Below, piece by piece: positions 25,504-33,579 of a stretch of 44,037 bases of DNA. How positions within the stretch are numbered: the stretch's first letter is position 1; every line of letters begins with the position of its first letter. The position numbers and the translations under genes were made by a program. The stretch covers positions 1 to 44,037 of the forward strand of contig JAPPLB010000143.1 in NCBI GenBank assembly GCA_028819575.1, in the 5' to 3' direction. The stretch comes from Bryobacterales bacterium (lineage in GTDB: Bacteria; Acidobacteriota; Terriglobia; Bryobacterales; UBA6623). The notes beneath the pieces were generated by a model. It did not search any database, was not told the DNA's origin, and saw only the letters and a program-made list of their open reading frames with translations.

Positions 25504-26675
25504 CTAGGAAGCGCATCGGGGTCCTCACCGGCGGCGGCGACGTTCCCGGTCTCAATGCCGTCATCAAGTCGGTGGTCTACGGCGCTACCGGGACCGGCGA
25601 CTACGAGGTCGTCGGCATCCGCCGCGGCTGGATGGGACTTACCCACGCCAACCTCGAGGACGGTTTCGATCCGGAGTTCGTGCTGCCGTTGGACCGCGAG
25701 AACACCAGGAGAATCGACCGGACCGGCGGCACCTTCCTGCACACCTCACGCACCAACCCGTCTCGCGTCCGTGTCGATCAGTTGCCGTCCCATGTACAGA
25801 TCCGGCTCGGCTCGCTGAAGGAGATCGAACCGGGAGTCGTCGACCTCACCCCCATCGTGCTCGAGAACCTCCAGCGGCTCGGTATCGACAATCTGCTTAC
25901 GATCGGCGGCGACGACACCCTCAGTTATTCATACATGCTGCACAACGCCGGCTTCCCAGTGCTGGGAGTGCCCAAGACCATGGACAACGACGTGCGCGGA
26001 ACGGAGTACTGCATCGGTTTCTCCACCGCTCTCACGCGGGCGGTTGACGCCGTCCGGCGCCAGCGCACGACCGTCGGTTCTCACGAGCGCATCGGCATCT
26101 TTCGGATCTTCGGCCGCGATGCCGGCTTCACGGCCCTCTACACGGCGTACGTCACGTCGATTCGTTGCTGCATTCCGGAATGTCCGTTCGAGGTCGATGA
26201 CCTCATCAACGTCCTGGTGACCGACAAGAAGAACAATCCCAGCCGCTATTCGTTGATCGTCCTGTCGGAAGGGGCGACCTGGGTCGGCCGCCATGTCGAG
26301 GAATACGGCGAGGCCGACGCCTACGGCCACCGCAAGAAGATCAATGTCGCGGAAGCCTTTAGCGATGAAGTCAAGCGGCGTGCCGGTCAGGAGACGATCG
26401 TCAGCGATCTGGCCTACGACCTGCGAAGCGGCAGTCCCGACTTTCTCGACAAGATGATCGCCTATACGTTCGCCACGATGGCCGTCGAGTGCATCGCCGA
26501 CGGCCGCGGCGGGCGCATGATGGCCATCCGCAACGGCCGCTATACCGACGTTGACATCCCCGATCCTTCGTTGGGACCTCGGCGCGTCGACGTCGCCACG
26601 ATGTACAACCGCGAGCGCTTCCGGCCCAACTACCACGGGAAACAGGACCTCCCGGTCTTCCTGACCCGCGCTTAG
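25497..26675 (+). CDS. 6-phosphofructokinase, probably pyrophosphate-dependent
   Basis: 392 aa PFK-A superfamily protein catalysing fructose-6-phosphate phosphorylation in glycolysis. Opens KRIGVLTGGGDVPGLNAVI; the phosphoryl-donor site reads LLTIGGDDTLSYSYML (GGDD rather than the ATP-type GGDG) and VPKTMDNDVRGTEYCIGF (PKTxDND with Lys rather than Gly), both marks of PPi-dependent enzymes. Also VGSHERIGIFRIFGRDAGFTA and IVLSEGATW. The only usable start, ATG 25497, lies inside the right end of the repeat (GTGGTGAGAAATGCAGG); upstream codons hit TGA. TAG at the end abuts the next repeat. Confidence 0.9.
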   Translation: MQARKRIGVLTGGGDVPGLNAVIKSVVYGATGTGDYEVVGIRRGWMGLTHANLEDGFDPEFVLPLDRENTRRIDRTGGTFLHTSRTNPSRVRVDQLPSHVQIRLGSLKEIEPGVVDLTPIVLENLQRLGIDNLLTIGGDDTLSYSYMLHNAGFPVLGVPKTMDNDVRGTEYCIGFSTALTRAVDAVRRQRTTVGSHERIGIFRIFGRDAGFTALYTAYVTSIRCCIPECPFEVDDLINVLVTDKKNNPSRYSLIVLSEGATWVGRHVEEYGEADAYGHRKKINVAEAFSDEVKRRAGQETIVSDLAYDLRSGSPDFLDKMIAYTFATMAVECIADGRGGRMMAIRNGRYTDVDIPDPSLGPRRVDVATMYNRERFRPNYHGKQDLPVFLTRA

Positions 26676-26852
26676 CCTGCATTTCTCACCACGTGGCGAG
26701 GCGAAGTGTGTGAGAGGGCCGTCAGGACGAGGCGCGCGCCGCTTGGCGCGCGCAGGCGTACTGGAACAGTACGTCGAGCATGGCAAGCAAGCGCAACGAA
26801 GTCCTGGCGGTCGTATCGTGTGCTTCGGCCGTCGGGTGGTGAGAAATGCAGG
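26676..26852 (+). repeat. main 177-bp palindromic repeat, copy 5 (between convergent genes)
   Basis: Full-length copy filling exactly the space between the pfk TAG (26673-26675, plus) and the ATPase TGA (26853-26855, minus). Both stop codons directly abut the core. Hairpin CGTACTGGAACAGTACG intact. Confidence 0.96.
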
Positions 26853-28544
26853 TCAATCTTTCCCCTCGGAGTATGGGCGGTATTCCACGATCGCCGACCG
26901 GCCCACGATATCTACGATGCGGACCATCTTTTCCCTGCCATCGGAATCGGTCAGGCGGAGATCTTCTCCAGGAACGAAAGGGACCGGCTGTTGCAAACCC
27001 TCGTTGATCGCGATATGGGAAGCGTAGAGGTAAGTCCGGTCCAGGGTGTCGCGTATGGGATTCCGTCTTCCTGTCAACCCCGGTACGTGACCGCTTGCTT
27101 CCGGCAAGATAATGGAACCTCCGTCGGGTAGCGCGCCCAGTTCGATATGCAGAGCTCGTTCGGCAGGAATCCAATCCCGCTCCAAGTACGCCGCGAACCC
27201 ATCGGCGGCCACGAATACCGTCATGGGCAGGTGAACGGAATGCAGGGCGAGGAGAGCTTCTCCGTTCTTGCTGCTGGTCGCTTGTTTCCAGGTCTTGTTC
27301 GGGAACAACGCAAGGACGCTGGCGCCGGCAAGCGGCCGGCCGGCGGCGAAGACGGATATGGCGTGATCGAAGTCTGGAAAACTGGCTGCCCGCAGCATGC
27401 GCCAGGGTATCAGCTTCCCGTCCGCGCGCTGTTGAAATTGATCGCCGCCGTAGGCGACTGCAACCTCACAGGGACGGGGCAGTTCCCTGAAATGCCTCCG
27501 CACGCGTTTGGCGCCGTCGAAAAAGCTCGACGATGCGGTCACGGCGGACTTCGCTTCCACCAGCGTGGTGCGGTCCGGCTGCTCGATGACGAGGTCGATT
27601 TCGGCGCCGTTGCTGTCCCGATAGAACGACAGACCGCCTGTCCGGCCCCGGTTGGTGCGGTGTTTCACGATCTCCGAAATGACCCAGGTCTCAAAGATCG
27701 CTCCGCGAAGCGGATGCGAGCGAAGTTGCTCCGGCGTGCGGATACCCAGGAGCCAGCAGGCCAGCCCGGTGTCGTAAAAGATCAGTTTCGGCATCTTCAC
27801 GAGCCGCTTGCGCAGGTTTGCGTGAAACGCCGGCAGGCGAGAGACGATAAAGCTGGCCTCCAGAATGCTGAGCCAGGCCTTCGCGCTCGGCTGTGAAATG
27901 CCGCAGTCGTTGGCCAGCGACGAATAGTTGAGCAACTGCCCGGTCCGGCCGGCGCACAGCTCGATGAACCGCTGGAATGTCGCGAGGTTGGAGACATTGC
28001 TGATCGTTCGCACATCCCGTTCGAGGTAGGTGGCGACGTATGAGCGGAGCCAGTCCACCGGATCAAGGTTGCGATCGAAGATGCGCGGGTGCCCACCGGC
28101 GAAAAGGCTCTCTTCGAGGCTCTCGGGATGTTCGGCGAAGCGAGCGACCTCGCCGCGGGTCAGCGGAAGCAAGTGATGCACCGCCGTTCGACCGGCTAAC
28201 GATTGGCTGATCGACTCCAGCAACGACAAGTTTTGCGAGCCGGTGAGAATCCAGCGTCCGGGCTCCGGGTCGTCGTCGATGACGCCTTGCAGGTACGAGA
28301 GCAGGTCGGGAACGCGTTGCATCTCGTCGATGACGGCGCCTTTGGGGAATTGAGCCAGGAACGCCCGCGGATCTTCCGTCGCAAACGCACGCACGTCCGG
28401 GGCCTCGAGCGACACGTACGGATGCTTTGGAAACGTCGCTCGGCATAACGTGGTCTTGCCGCTTTGCCGGGGTCCGGTGAGCGTAACGGCTGGAGATTGG
28501 GACGCCGCCCTGACCAGGTTCGGTGCGAGATCGCGAGGGATCAT
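26853..28544 (-). CDS. DUF4143-type AAA ATPase with unusual C-terminal extension
   Basis: 563 aa. Residues 1-385 are the AAA_14/DUF4143 architecture: Walker A LTGPRQSGKTTLC, Walker B GAVIDEMQRVP, ILTGSQNLSL sensor, a winged-helix-like NYSSLANDCGISQPSAKAWL, then the nuclease-like GAEIDLVIEQPDRTTLVEAK (PD-(D/E)xK pattern). Residues ~390-563 add a beta-rich region (RPLAGASVLALFPNKTWKQA, VHLPMTVFVAADGFAAYLER, GEDLRLTDSDGREKMVRIVD) resembling a carboxypeptidase-regulatory-like fold plus a terminal domain not usual in this family. Role unknown; such ATPases are common in accessory regions. TGA abuts repeat copy 5. Confidence 0.85.
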   Translation of the reverse strand: MIPRDLAPNLVRAASQSPAVTLTGPRQSGKTTLCRATFPKHPYVSLEAPDVRAFATEDPRAFLAQFPKGAVIDEMQRVPDLLSYLQGVIDDDPEPGRWILTGSQNLSLLESISQSLAGRTAVHHLLPLTRGEVARFAEHPESLEESLFAGGHPRIFDRNLDPVDWLRSYVATYLERDVRTISNVSNLATFQRFIELCAGRTGQLLNYSSLANDCGISQPSAKAWLSILEASFIVSRLPAFHANLRKRLVKMPKLIFYDTGLACWLLGIRTPEQLRSHPLRGAIFETWVISEIVKHRTNRGRTGGLSFYRDSNGAEIDLVIEQPDRTTLVEAKSAVTASSSFFDGAKRVRRHFRELPRPCEVAVAYGGDQFQQRADGKLIPWRMLRAASFPDFDHAISVFAAGRPLAGASVLALFPNKTWKQATSSKNGEALLALHSVHLPMTVFVAADGFAAYLERDWIPAERALHIELGALPDGGSIILPEASGHVPGLTGRRNPIRDTLDRTYLYASHIAINEGLQQPVPFVPGEDLRLTDSDGREKMVRIVDIVGRSAIVEYRPYSEGKD

Positions 28545-28551
28545 CAGTCAG

Positions 28552-28580
28552 ATCCTAACAGAGAGAATCGTTAATTTCAA
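28552..28580 (-). promoter_or_regulatory. promoter of the DUF4143 ATPase gene
   Basis: On the minus strand TTGAAA (28575-28580), a 17-bp spacer and TAGGAT (28552-28557), followed by seven bases and the ATG: a sigma70-like promoter giving an almost leaderless mRNA. It lies in an AT-rich patch (28553-28605) unlike the GC-rich surroundings. Confidence 0.65.
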
Positions 28581-28874
28581 ATACACAATTTTAATTTACA
28601 TGAAATAGCGGGGCGTCCCCCTTTTGCTCCCGGCCAATCGTGGCGTCACGCGCCGCGAATCGAAACGGCTTGGACGCCTTGCCGAAGCACTGGTTGAATG
28701 TATGCGCCGGTCCGCGTTTCAGCAAGAAGCTGATGGCGGTAACGGTCCTCGATACGCTACTCCCGGATCTCGGACACCGCGCGGGTGTGGACCGCGGAGG
28801 CGGCAATTCCAGCAGTGCACATTTAAGGACCGTATTGACCTGACCGGCGCTGCTTTCCTGCTACATTGTGACGA
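28581..28874. other. 294-bp gap, nothing recognised
   Basis: AT-rich for its first 25 bases, then GC-rich. A plus-strand frame (28640-28843) reads FSKKLMAVTVLDTLLPDLGH without a match I know. TACATT at 28862-28867 is a candidate -10 for the methyltransferase. Confidence 0.4.
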
Positions 28875-29417
28875 TTGCCCGAAGCAGCGCGATCCCTGAT
28901 TCTCGATGTCGGTTGCGGGCGGAACAAGCGCCCCGGAGCCATCGGGATCGACCGCAATCGAGACACCGCCGCCGACGTCATCGCCGACATCGACTCCGGC
29001 AAGCTGCCTTTCCGTGACGGCGTTTTCTCGGAAGTCTGGCTGGTGCACGTCATCGAGCACGTGGCGGACGTTATCGCCATGGTCGAGGAAGTCCATCGCA
29101 TTGCCCAAGTGGGCGCGCGCATTGTCGTCGAGACGCCCCACTACACCGACTTCAGTTCTTTCTGCGACCCGACGCACCGTTGGCACCTGAACTCCTTTTC
29201 GTTCCGCTACTTCACCGAAGAGGGGTCGTTCAGCTATTACAGCCGCTTGCGAATGCGCCAGCAGCGCGTCACCGTCAAGCTGCTGCGGCTGTGGAAGCTG
29301 CTCGGGTTCGAGTTCGCCGTCAACCGCTCTCGCGCCTTCCGTAGTTTCTGGGAGTATTACCTCTGCTTCGTGATCCGAGGGAAAGCGATCGTCTTCGAGT
29401 TCGAAGTTCTGAAATAG
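28875..29417 (+). CDS. class I SAM-dependent methyltransferase
   Basis: 180 aa. SAM-binding motif I as ILDVGCGRNKRPGAIGID, then ADIDSGKLPFRDGVFSEVWL and HVIEHVADVIAMVEEVHRIA (methyltransferase_11 pattern) and VVETPHYTDFSSFCDPTHRW HLNSF. The C-terminal region is Arg-rich and ends KAIVFEFEVLK. Often found in cell-surface or sugar-modification contexts, but nothing nearby fixes a substrate. TTG 28875 is the first start after a TACATT box (28862-28867, 7 nt spacing); there is no ATG in frame before motif I. Confidence 0.85.
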   Translation: MPEAARSLILDVGCGRNKRPGAIGIDRNRDTAADVIADIDSGKLPFRDGVFSEVWLVHVIEHVADVIAMVEEVHRIAQVGARIVVETPHYTDFSSFCDPTHRWHLNSFSFRYFTEEGSFSYYSRLRMRQQRVTVKLLRLWKLLGFEFAVNRSRAFRSFWEYYLCFVIRGKAIVFEFEVLK

Positions 29418-29571
29418 GGTGGCGGAGAAACGCCTGTCCATCCCTTCCATACCTGTTGCAGGAACCCTGTACGACAGTTTCCTCGCGCGGCTCCTGACCG
29501 CTGCGAAGAGCGCCGGGACGGCCTTTCCCGGAGTTGCGCGGCCCGGGCGCAAAGCGTATGATTGGCTCGCT

Positions 29572-30966
29572 ATGCATAGCTCCCGCAGAAACTTTCTCAC
29601 CAGCGCCGGCGCGGCGGCGGCAACCGCGTTGCCCATCGCCGGAACTCTTGCTTCGACGCCTCGAGCGGCAGCCGCGCCCGCGGTCGTGGGCGCTTCGAGC
29701 TCGGACGTCAAAAAGGTAGAGCGCATTTGGGTCGACCTGCCCTTCCGTCCCGTCCCGGCGCGGCATATGCACCGGGAGCGGCCCGGCTGGACCCTGTTCG
29801 AAGTGACCCGGGTCGAGTTGGCCAACGGCGTGGTCGGCTTCGGCGAGTCGATGGTGCAATACGGCGGACGGCCGCTGAGGGACGAGATCATCGGCCGCGT
29901 GTCCGGCCGGCCGGCGTCCGAATCGATGTGGGACGACTCGGTCGGGCATGGCCTTCAGATGGCGCTGTTCGACGCCGTCGGCAAGACGAACGGTGTCCCG
30001 ATCCATCGCTTGCTGGGTCGTCAGGCGCGCAAACGGGCCTTCATGAGTTGGTGGGCCTGCGACATGTCGGGCGAAGACTGGGTGATCGAATGCCGGGATG
30101 CCGTCGCACGCGGCTACACGGCGTTCAAGGGCAAGGCCCGCTCCTGGTTCGACCTGCACGAGCAGTGCCGTGTGCTGACGCCGACGCTGCCCGGTCATTT
30201 CCAGATCGATTTCGACTTCAACTCGCTGCTGCTCGACTCGGGCCATGCGAGTCGGTATCTGACTTCACTGGAGAGGTATCACCATATCGCCATCTATGAA
30301 ACCCCAATCCCGCAGGGGGATGTGGAGGGCAATCGGTTGTTGCGGCGGAAGACCAGCATCCCGATCGCGATGCACTTCGGCAACCCCCCGATCATGACGG
30401 CGTTGCGCGAGGAGGTTTGCGACGGATTCGTGATCGGCGGCGGCGCGAGCCGTGTCATGAATAACGGTACGATCGCCGCCGCGGCCAACAAGCCGTTTTG
30501 GTTGCAACTGGTGGGGACCGAAATTACAGCGACGTGGGCGATGCATTTGTCGGCTGTGCTTACCCACGCCACTTGGCCTGCGATCAGTTGCAGCAACTTG
30601 TACGAAGTTGGGCTTGTCAAACCGCGCGTCGAGCTTTCGAACGGTACGGCGAAGATCCCTGAAGGGCCGGGCATGGGCGTCGACCTCGACGAAGACGCTG
30701 TCGAGCGCTATCGGATCGAACCGCTCAAGCAGCCCCGACAGCCGCCGACGGACATTCTGCTGGCGATTCGCTTCCCCACGGGAGCGACGGTCTACTACGT
30801 CAGCGCGCGGCGCTACCGCGCCGATTTCCTCGCGGGCAAGCTGCCGGTGTTCGCGAAGGGCGTCTACATGGAGCAGGTCGACAACAATGGCAGCGCCGAG
30901 TGGAAAGACCTGAATGCCCGGGCGCTCCGAGACGGCAGCGTCCACAGTGCGGGCCGGCCTTTGTAG
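29572..30966 (+). CDS. Tat-exported enolase-superfamily protein, paralogue 1
   Basis: 464 aa. Tat signal SRRNFLTSAGAAAATALPIA. The mature part resembles the mandelate racemase/muconate-lactonising group: capping domain with VTRVELANGVVGFGESM, then the barrel with KxK (FKGKARSWFD), first metal Asp in QIDFDFNS, Glu in IAIYETPIPQGD. The third ligand position, normally PIAxDE, reads IPIAMHFGN, i.e. His. Closely similar to the protein at 31758 along its whole length. Substrate unknown; a periplasmic sugar-acid or lactone enzyme is possible. A TATGAT box (29557-29562) lies nine bases before the ATG. Confidence 0.85.
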   Translation: MHSSRRNFLTSAGAAAATALPIAGTLASTPRAAAAPAVVGASSSDVKKVERIWVDLPFRPVPARHMHRERPGWTLFEVTRVELANGVVGFGESMVQYGGRPLRDEIIGRVSGRPASESMWDDSVGHGLQMALFDAVGKTNGVPIHRLLGRQARKRAFMSWWACDMSGEDWVIECRDAVARGYTAFKGKARSWFDLHEQCRVLTPTLPGHFQIDFDFNSLLLDSGHASRYLTSLERYHHIAIYETPIPQGDVEGNRLLRRKTSIPIAMHFGNPPIMTALREEVCDGFVIGGGASRVMNNGTIAAAANKPFWLQLVGTEITATWAMHLSAVLTHATWPAISCSNLYEVGLVKPRVELSNGTAKIPEGPGMGVDLDEDAVERYRIEPLKQPRQPPTDILLAIRFPTGATVYYVSARRYRADFLAGKLPVFAKGVYMEQVDNNGSAEWKDLNARALRDGSVHSAGRPL

Positions 30967-31127
30967 AGCGGGCGCGCCGAGGGGACCTGTGCGAACGAGC
31001 AAGGGCTCTGTTCAGTGCGTCGTTGCGAGACACGATAAGTTGACGCCGTTCGTCCGATGTGTTGGTCGCCCCACCTCGGGCCTGCCGCTTCTGCCAAAGG
31101 CAGTGCGGAACAAAGCAGCATCAGCGG

Positions 31128-31448
31128 TCACGTTTTCGACATCGGGGCCTGGCCGATATCTGGTCTAGCCACAAACTGAATCTTTACTCCACAGGCAGCG
31201 GCGATCTTGGTAACCGTACCGAGCCGAGGATTTCTGTTCCCCGACAAGCCGCGGGAGAGGCCCACGCGGTCGACGGCGGCTCGGCGTGCGAGTTCGGAAA
31301 CGCCGCCCTGAGCCGTCGCCACGTGGCGAAAAGCTTTCATCAACAACCGGGGGTCGCCGTCGAACTCCTCGATCACGGCGTTCAGGTACAAGGCAATGTC
31401 TTGAGGTGTTTTCAGGTAGTCGCTGGCTCGGTGTTCTTTCACGGGCAT
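31128..31448 (-). CDS. addiction-module antidote (HTH antitoxin, TIGR02684 type)
   Basis: 106 aa. DYLKTPQDIALYLNAVIEEF, then LLMKAFRHVATAQGGVSELA and the HTH RRAAVDRVGLSRGLSGNRNP with LGTVTKIAAACGVKI, the standard layout of HigA-like antidotes paired with TIGR02683 toxins. ATG 31448 is chosen because it overlaps the toxin remnant stop; the longer reading (31478) enters the toxin. The toxin upstream has lost its core, so this antitoxin survives alone. Lies between the two enolase paralogues on the opposite strand. Confidence 0.85.
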   Translation of the reverse strand: MPVKEHRASDYLKTPQDIALYLNAVIEEFDGDPRLLMKAFRHVATAQGGVSELARRAAVDRVGLSRGLSGNRNPRLGTVTKIAAACGVKIQFVARPDIGQAPMSKT

Positions 31449-31576
31449 TTTTTCTTTTCCTGTTGATATGCCTTCCAACAGGACTGGGCCATTTCGATGT
31501 CGCTGTCCTGGTTCTGAAGCCGCTCGTCGAAGTAATCCGTGCCGTCTTCTGTTACGTAGCGGACCACTCTGGCCAC
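31439..31576 (-). pseudogene. TIGR02683/RelE-type toxin with internal deletion
   Basis: 45 codons. VRYVTEDGTDYFDERL matches the N-terminus of these toxins, and it joins directly to NQDSDIEMAQSCWKAYQQEK, which matches the C-terminus (GDKxxQxxDIxxAxxYWxxY). The central ~55-60 residues with the RelE fold core are missing, in frame. GTG 31576 lies six bases after a TACAAT box. The stop overlaps the antitoxin ATG as ATGCCCGTGA. Confidence 0.72.
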
Positions 31577-31757
31577 GATTTCATTGTAGCCAATTGACTA
31601 CAGAATGCGGCGGGTGGTGCGGGGTTGGAGCGGCCTGTGCGGCTCTGCGCGTCTTCGAGCGGCGCGCCCTGGGGCGAGCAGGCCGTGTCCGCTCGACACA
31701 CCGGGCTGGACTCGGTTACAATCCGGGCCATCAAGCTACTTTGACGGAGGGGACACC

Positions 31758-33131
31758 ATGACATCGAAGCTTTCTCGCAGGAATTGGTTGCGCCGATCGA
31801 CGCTGTTCGGGGCGGGCGTTGCGGCGCTCGCGGCTCCGGCGGCGCGGCCGGCCCGCTCAGCGGCCCCGGCGGCGGTCGGGCACTCGGACCAAACCGTCAA
31901 GAAGGTCGAGGAGATCTTCCTCGACACACCGTTCAAGACGGTGCCGAACCGTCACCAGTTCCGCGAATACCAGCACGAGGAGCGGCGTTTCAAGGAGCTT
32001 TGCAAGGTGCACCTCGGCAACGGCGTAGTGGGTGTCGGCGAAGGCCCGGTGACGGCTGCCGCACGCAAGAAAGTCATGGGTCAAAACGCCGCTGGCCACA
32101 TGTGGGACGATTCGCTCGGATCGGGCCTGCAGATCGCCCTGTTCGATGCCGTCGCGAAGACGAACGATGTTCCCATTCATCGGCTTCTCGGCCGTCAGGT
32201 GCGCAAGCGGGCCTTCCTGAGCTGGTGGGCGGTCGACATGCCCGGCAAGGACTGGATCCTGGAATGCAAGGAGGCCATCTCGCTGGGCTATACGTCGCTC
32301 AAGGGGAAAGCGCGGCCGTGGTTCGACTTGATCGATCAGTGCAATACGTTGGTCCCGACGCTGCCGAAGCACTTTGAAATCGATTTCGACTTCAATTCGA
32401 CGCTGCTCGACAGCGGGCACGCGTCCCGATACCTGGTCGAGCTGGAGCAATTTCACAACATCGCGATCTACGAGACGCCCATCCCGCAGGGGGACGTCGA
32501 AGGCAACAAGCTGTTGCGGCGCAAGACGAACATCCCGATCGCGCATCACTACGGGAATCCGCCGATCATGACGGCCCTGCGTCAGGAAGTCTGTGACGGC
32601 TTCGTGGTCGGCGGCGGCGCCAGCGCAGTGCTCGCAAGCGGGGCGATCGCCGCGGCGGCGAACAAACCGTTCTGGCTGCAACTGACCGGCTGCGGAGTCA
32701 CCACCGTCTGGGCGATGCACCTGGCGGCGGTGCTTACCCATGCGACTTGGCCCGCGATCAATCTGAACCATATGTTCGTGACGGATCTGGTCAAGCCCGG
32801 CATTCGGCTCGAGAACGGCACTATCGCCATTCCCGATACGCCGGGACTGGGCTACGAGCTGGATGAGGACGCCATCGCCAAGTACCGCATCGACAGCATC
32901 CCGACGCGCCCGCGGCCGAACAGGCTCTACGCCATCCGCTGGCCGTCCGGCGCGTCGAGCTATTACCGCAACGCCGATGAATTCCGCGCTGACTTCGTGG
33001 CCGGGAAGCTGCCTCCGTACCCGCGCGGAGTCTACATGGAAGAGATTGCCCAGAACGGCAGCAGGGAGTGGAAAGATCTCAACGAGCGCGCGCAGAGCGG
33101 CGGCGTGCATCTCGGTAGCAGCCCCCTGTAG
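31758..33131 (+). CDS. Tat-exported enolase-superfamily protein, paralogue 2
   Basis: 457 aa. Tat signal SRRNWLRRSTLFGAGVAALA. Same architecture as paralogue 1: VHLGNGVVGVGEGPV, KxK in LKGKARPWFDL, metal Asp in EIDFDFNST, Glu in IAIYETPIPQGD, and His instead of Asp at the third site (IPIAHHYGNPP). FWLQLTGCGVTTVWAMHLAA and LTHATWPAINL are shared. Strong GGAGG at 31746-31750 before ATG 31758. The pair arose by duplication; ~790 bp with an antitoxin gene now separates them. Reaction unknown. Confidence 0.86.
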   Translation: MTSKLSRRNWLRRSTLFGAGVAALAAPAARPARSAAPAAVGHSDQTVKKVEEIFLDTPFKTVPNRHQFREYQHEERRFKELCKVHLGNGVVGVGEGPVTAAARKKVMGQNAAGHMWDDSLGSGLQIALFDAVAKTNDVPIHRLLGRQVRKRAFLSWWAVDMPGKDWILECKEAISLGYTSLKGKARPWFDLIDQCNTLVPTLPKHFEIDFDFNSTLLDSGHASRYLVELEQFHNIAIYETPIPQGDVEGNKLLRRKTNIPIAHHYGNPPIMTALRQEVCDGFVVGGGASAVLASGAIAAAANKPFWLQLTGCGVTTVWAMHLAAVLTHATWPAINLNHMFVTDLVKPGIRLENGTIAIPDTPGLGYELDEDAIAKYRIDSIPTRPRPNRLYAIRWPSGASSYYRNADEFRADFVAGKLPPYPRGVYMEEIAQNGSREWKDLNERAQSGGVHLGSSPL

Positions 33132-33348
33132 GACGTCAGACGTCACGCCTCCGTGCTAAGTGATGTGAGCCAGGGGCGTCAGCCGGCCCGGCCCCCTTTG
33201 GCCGGCGCCGTCTCCTGTGTGAAAACGATCCATTCCGTCAGCCGTCGTCCCTTTGCGGCATCCATTGATCGGGAGGCGGGTTCGGCGGGTGATCGTGGAA
33301 GGTCTTCCTCACAAAAACTCGGATGGCGGTATCGATGTGAGTCGATAG
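33132..33348. other. 217-bp intergenic stretch with one stem-loop
   Basis: GCCGGCC (33182-33188) and GGCCGGC (33200-33206) form a hairpin 50 bp after the enolase stop, without a clear T tract; a terminator is possible. A short open tail (VIVEGLPHKNSDGGIDVSR) ends in TAG at the repeat boundary but has no start codon. Confidence 0.35.
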
Positions 33349-33525
33349 CCTGTATTGCTCACCATGCGGCGAGGCGAAGTGCGTGAGAGGGCCGTCAGGA
33401 CGAGGCGCGAGCCGCTTGGCGCGCGCAGGCGTACTTGAACAGTACGTTGAGCACGGCAAGCAAGCGCAACGAAGCCCTGGCGGTCGTATCGCGTGCTTAG
33501 ACCGTCGGGTGGTGAGAAATGCAGG
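33349..33525 (+). repeat. main 177-bp palindromic repeat, copy 6
   Basis: Full-length copy. TAG outside both ends. Left end varies (CCTGTATTGCTCACCATG). One base change in the right arm (GCTTAGACC for GCTTCGACC). Confidence 0.95.
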
Positions 33526-33579
33526 CTAGGATAGGAGTTGGAGTCATCCAGGCGAAGATAAGCGATGAGGAGTGATTGG

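Noticed and set aside
33182-33206. Rho-independent terminator after enolase paralogue 2
   Set aside because: The 7-bp GC stem is good but there is no T tract; kept only as a noted stem-loop.
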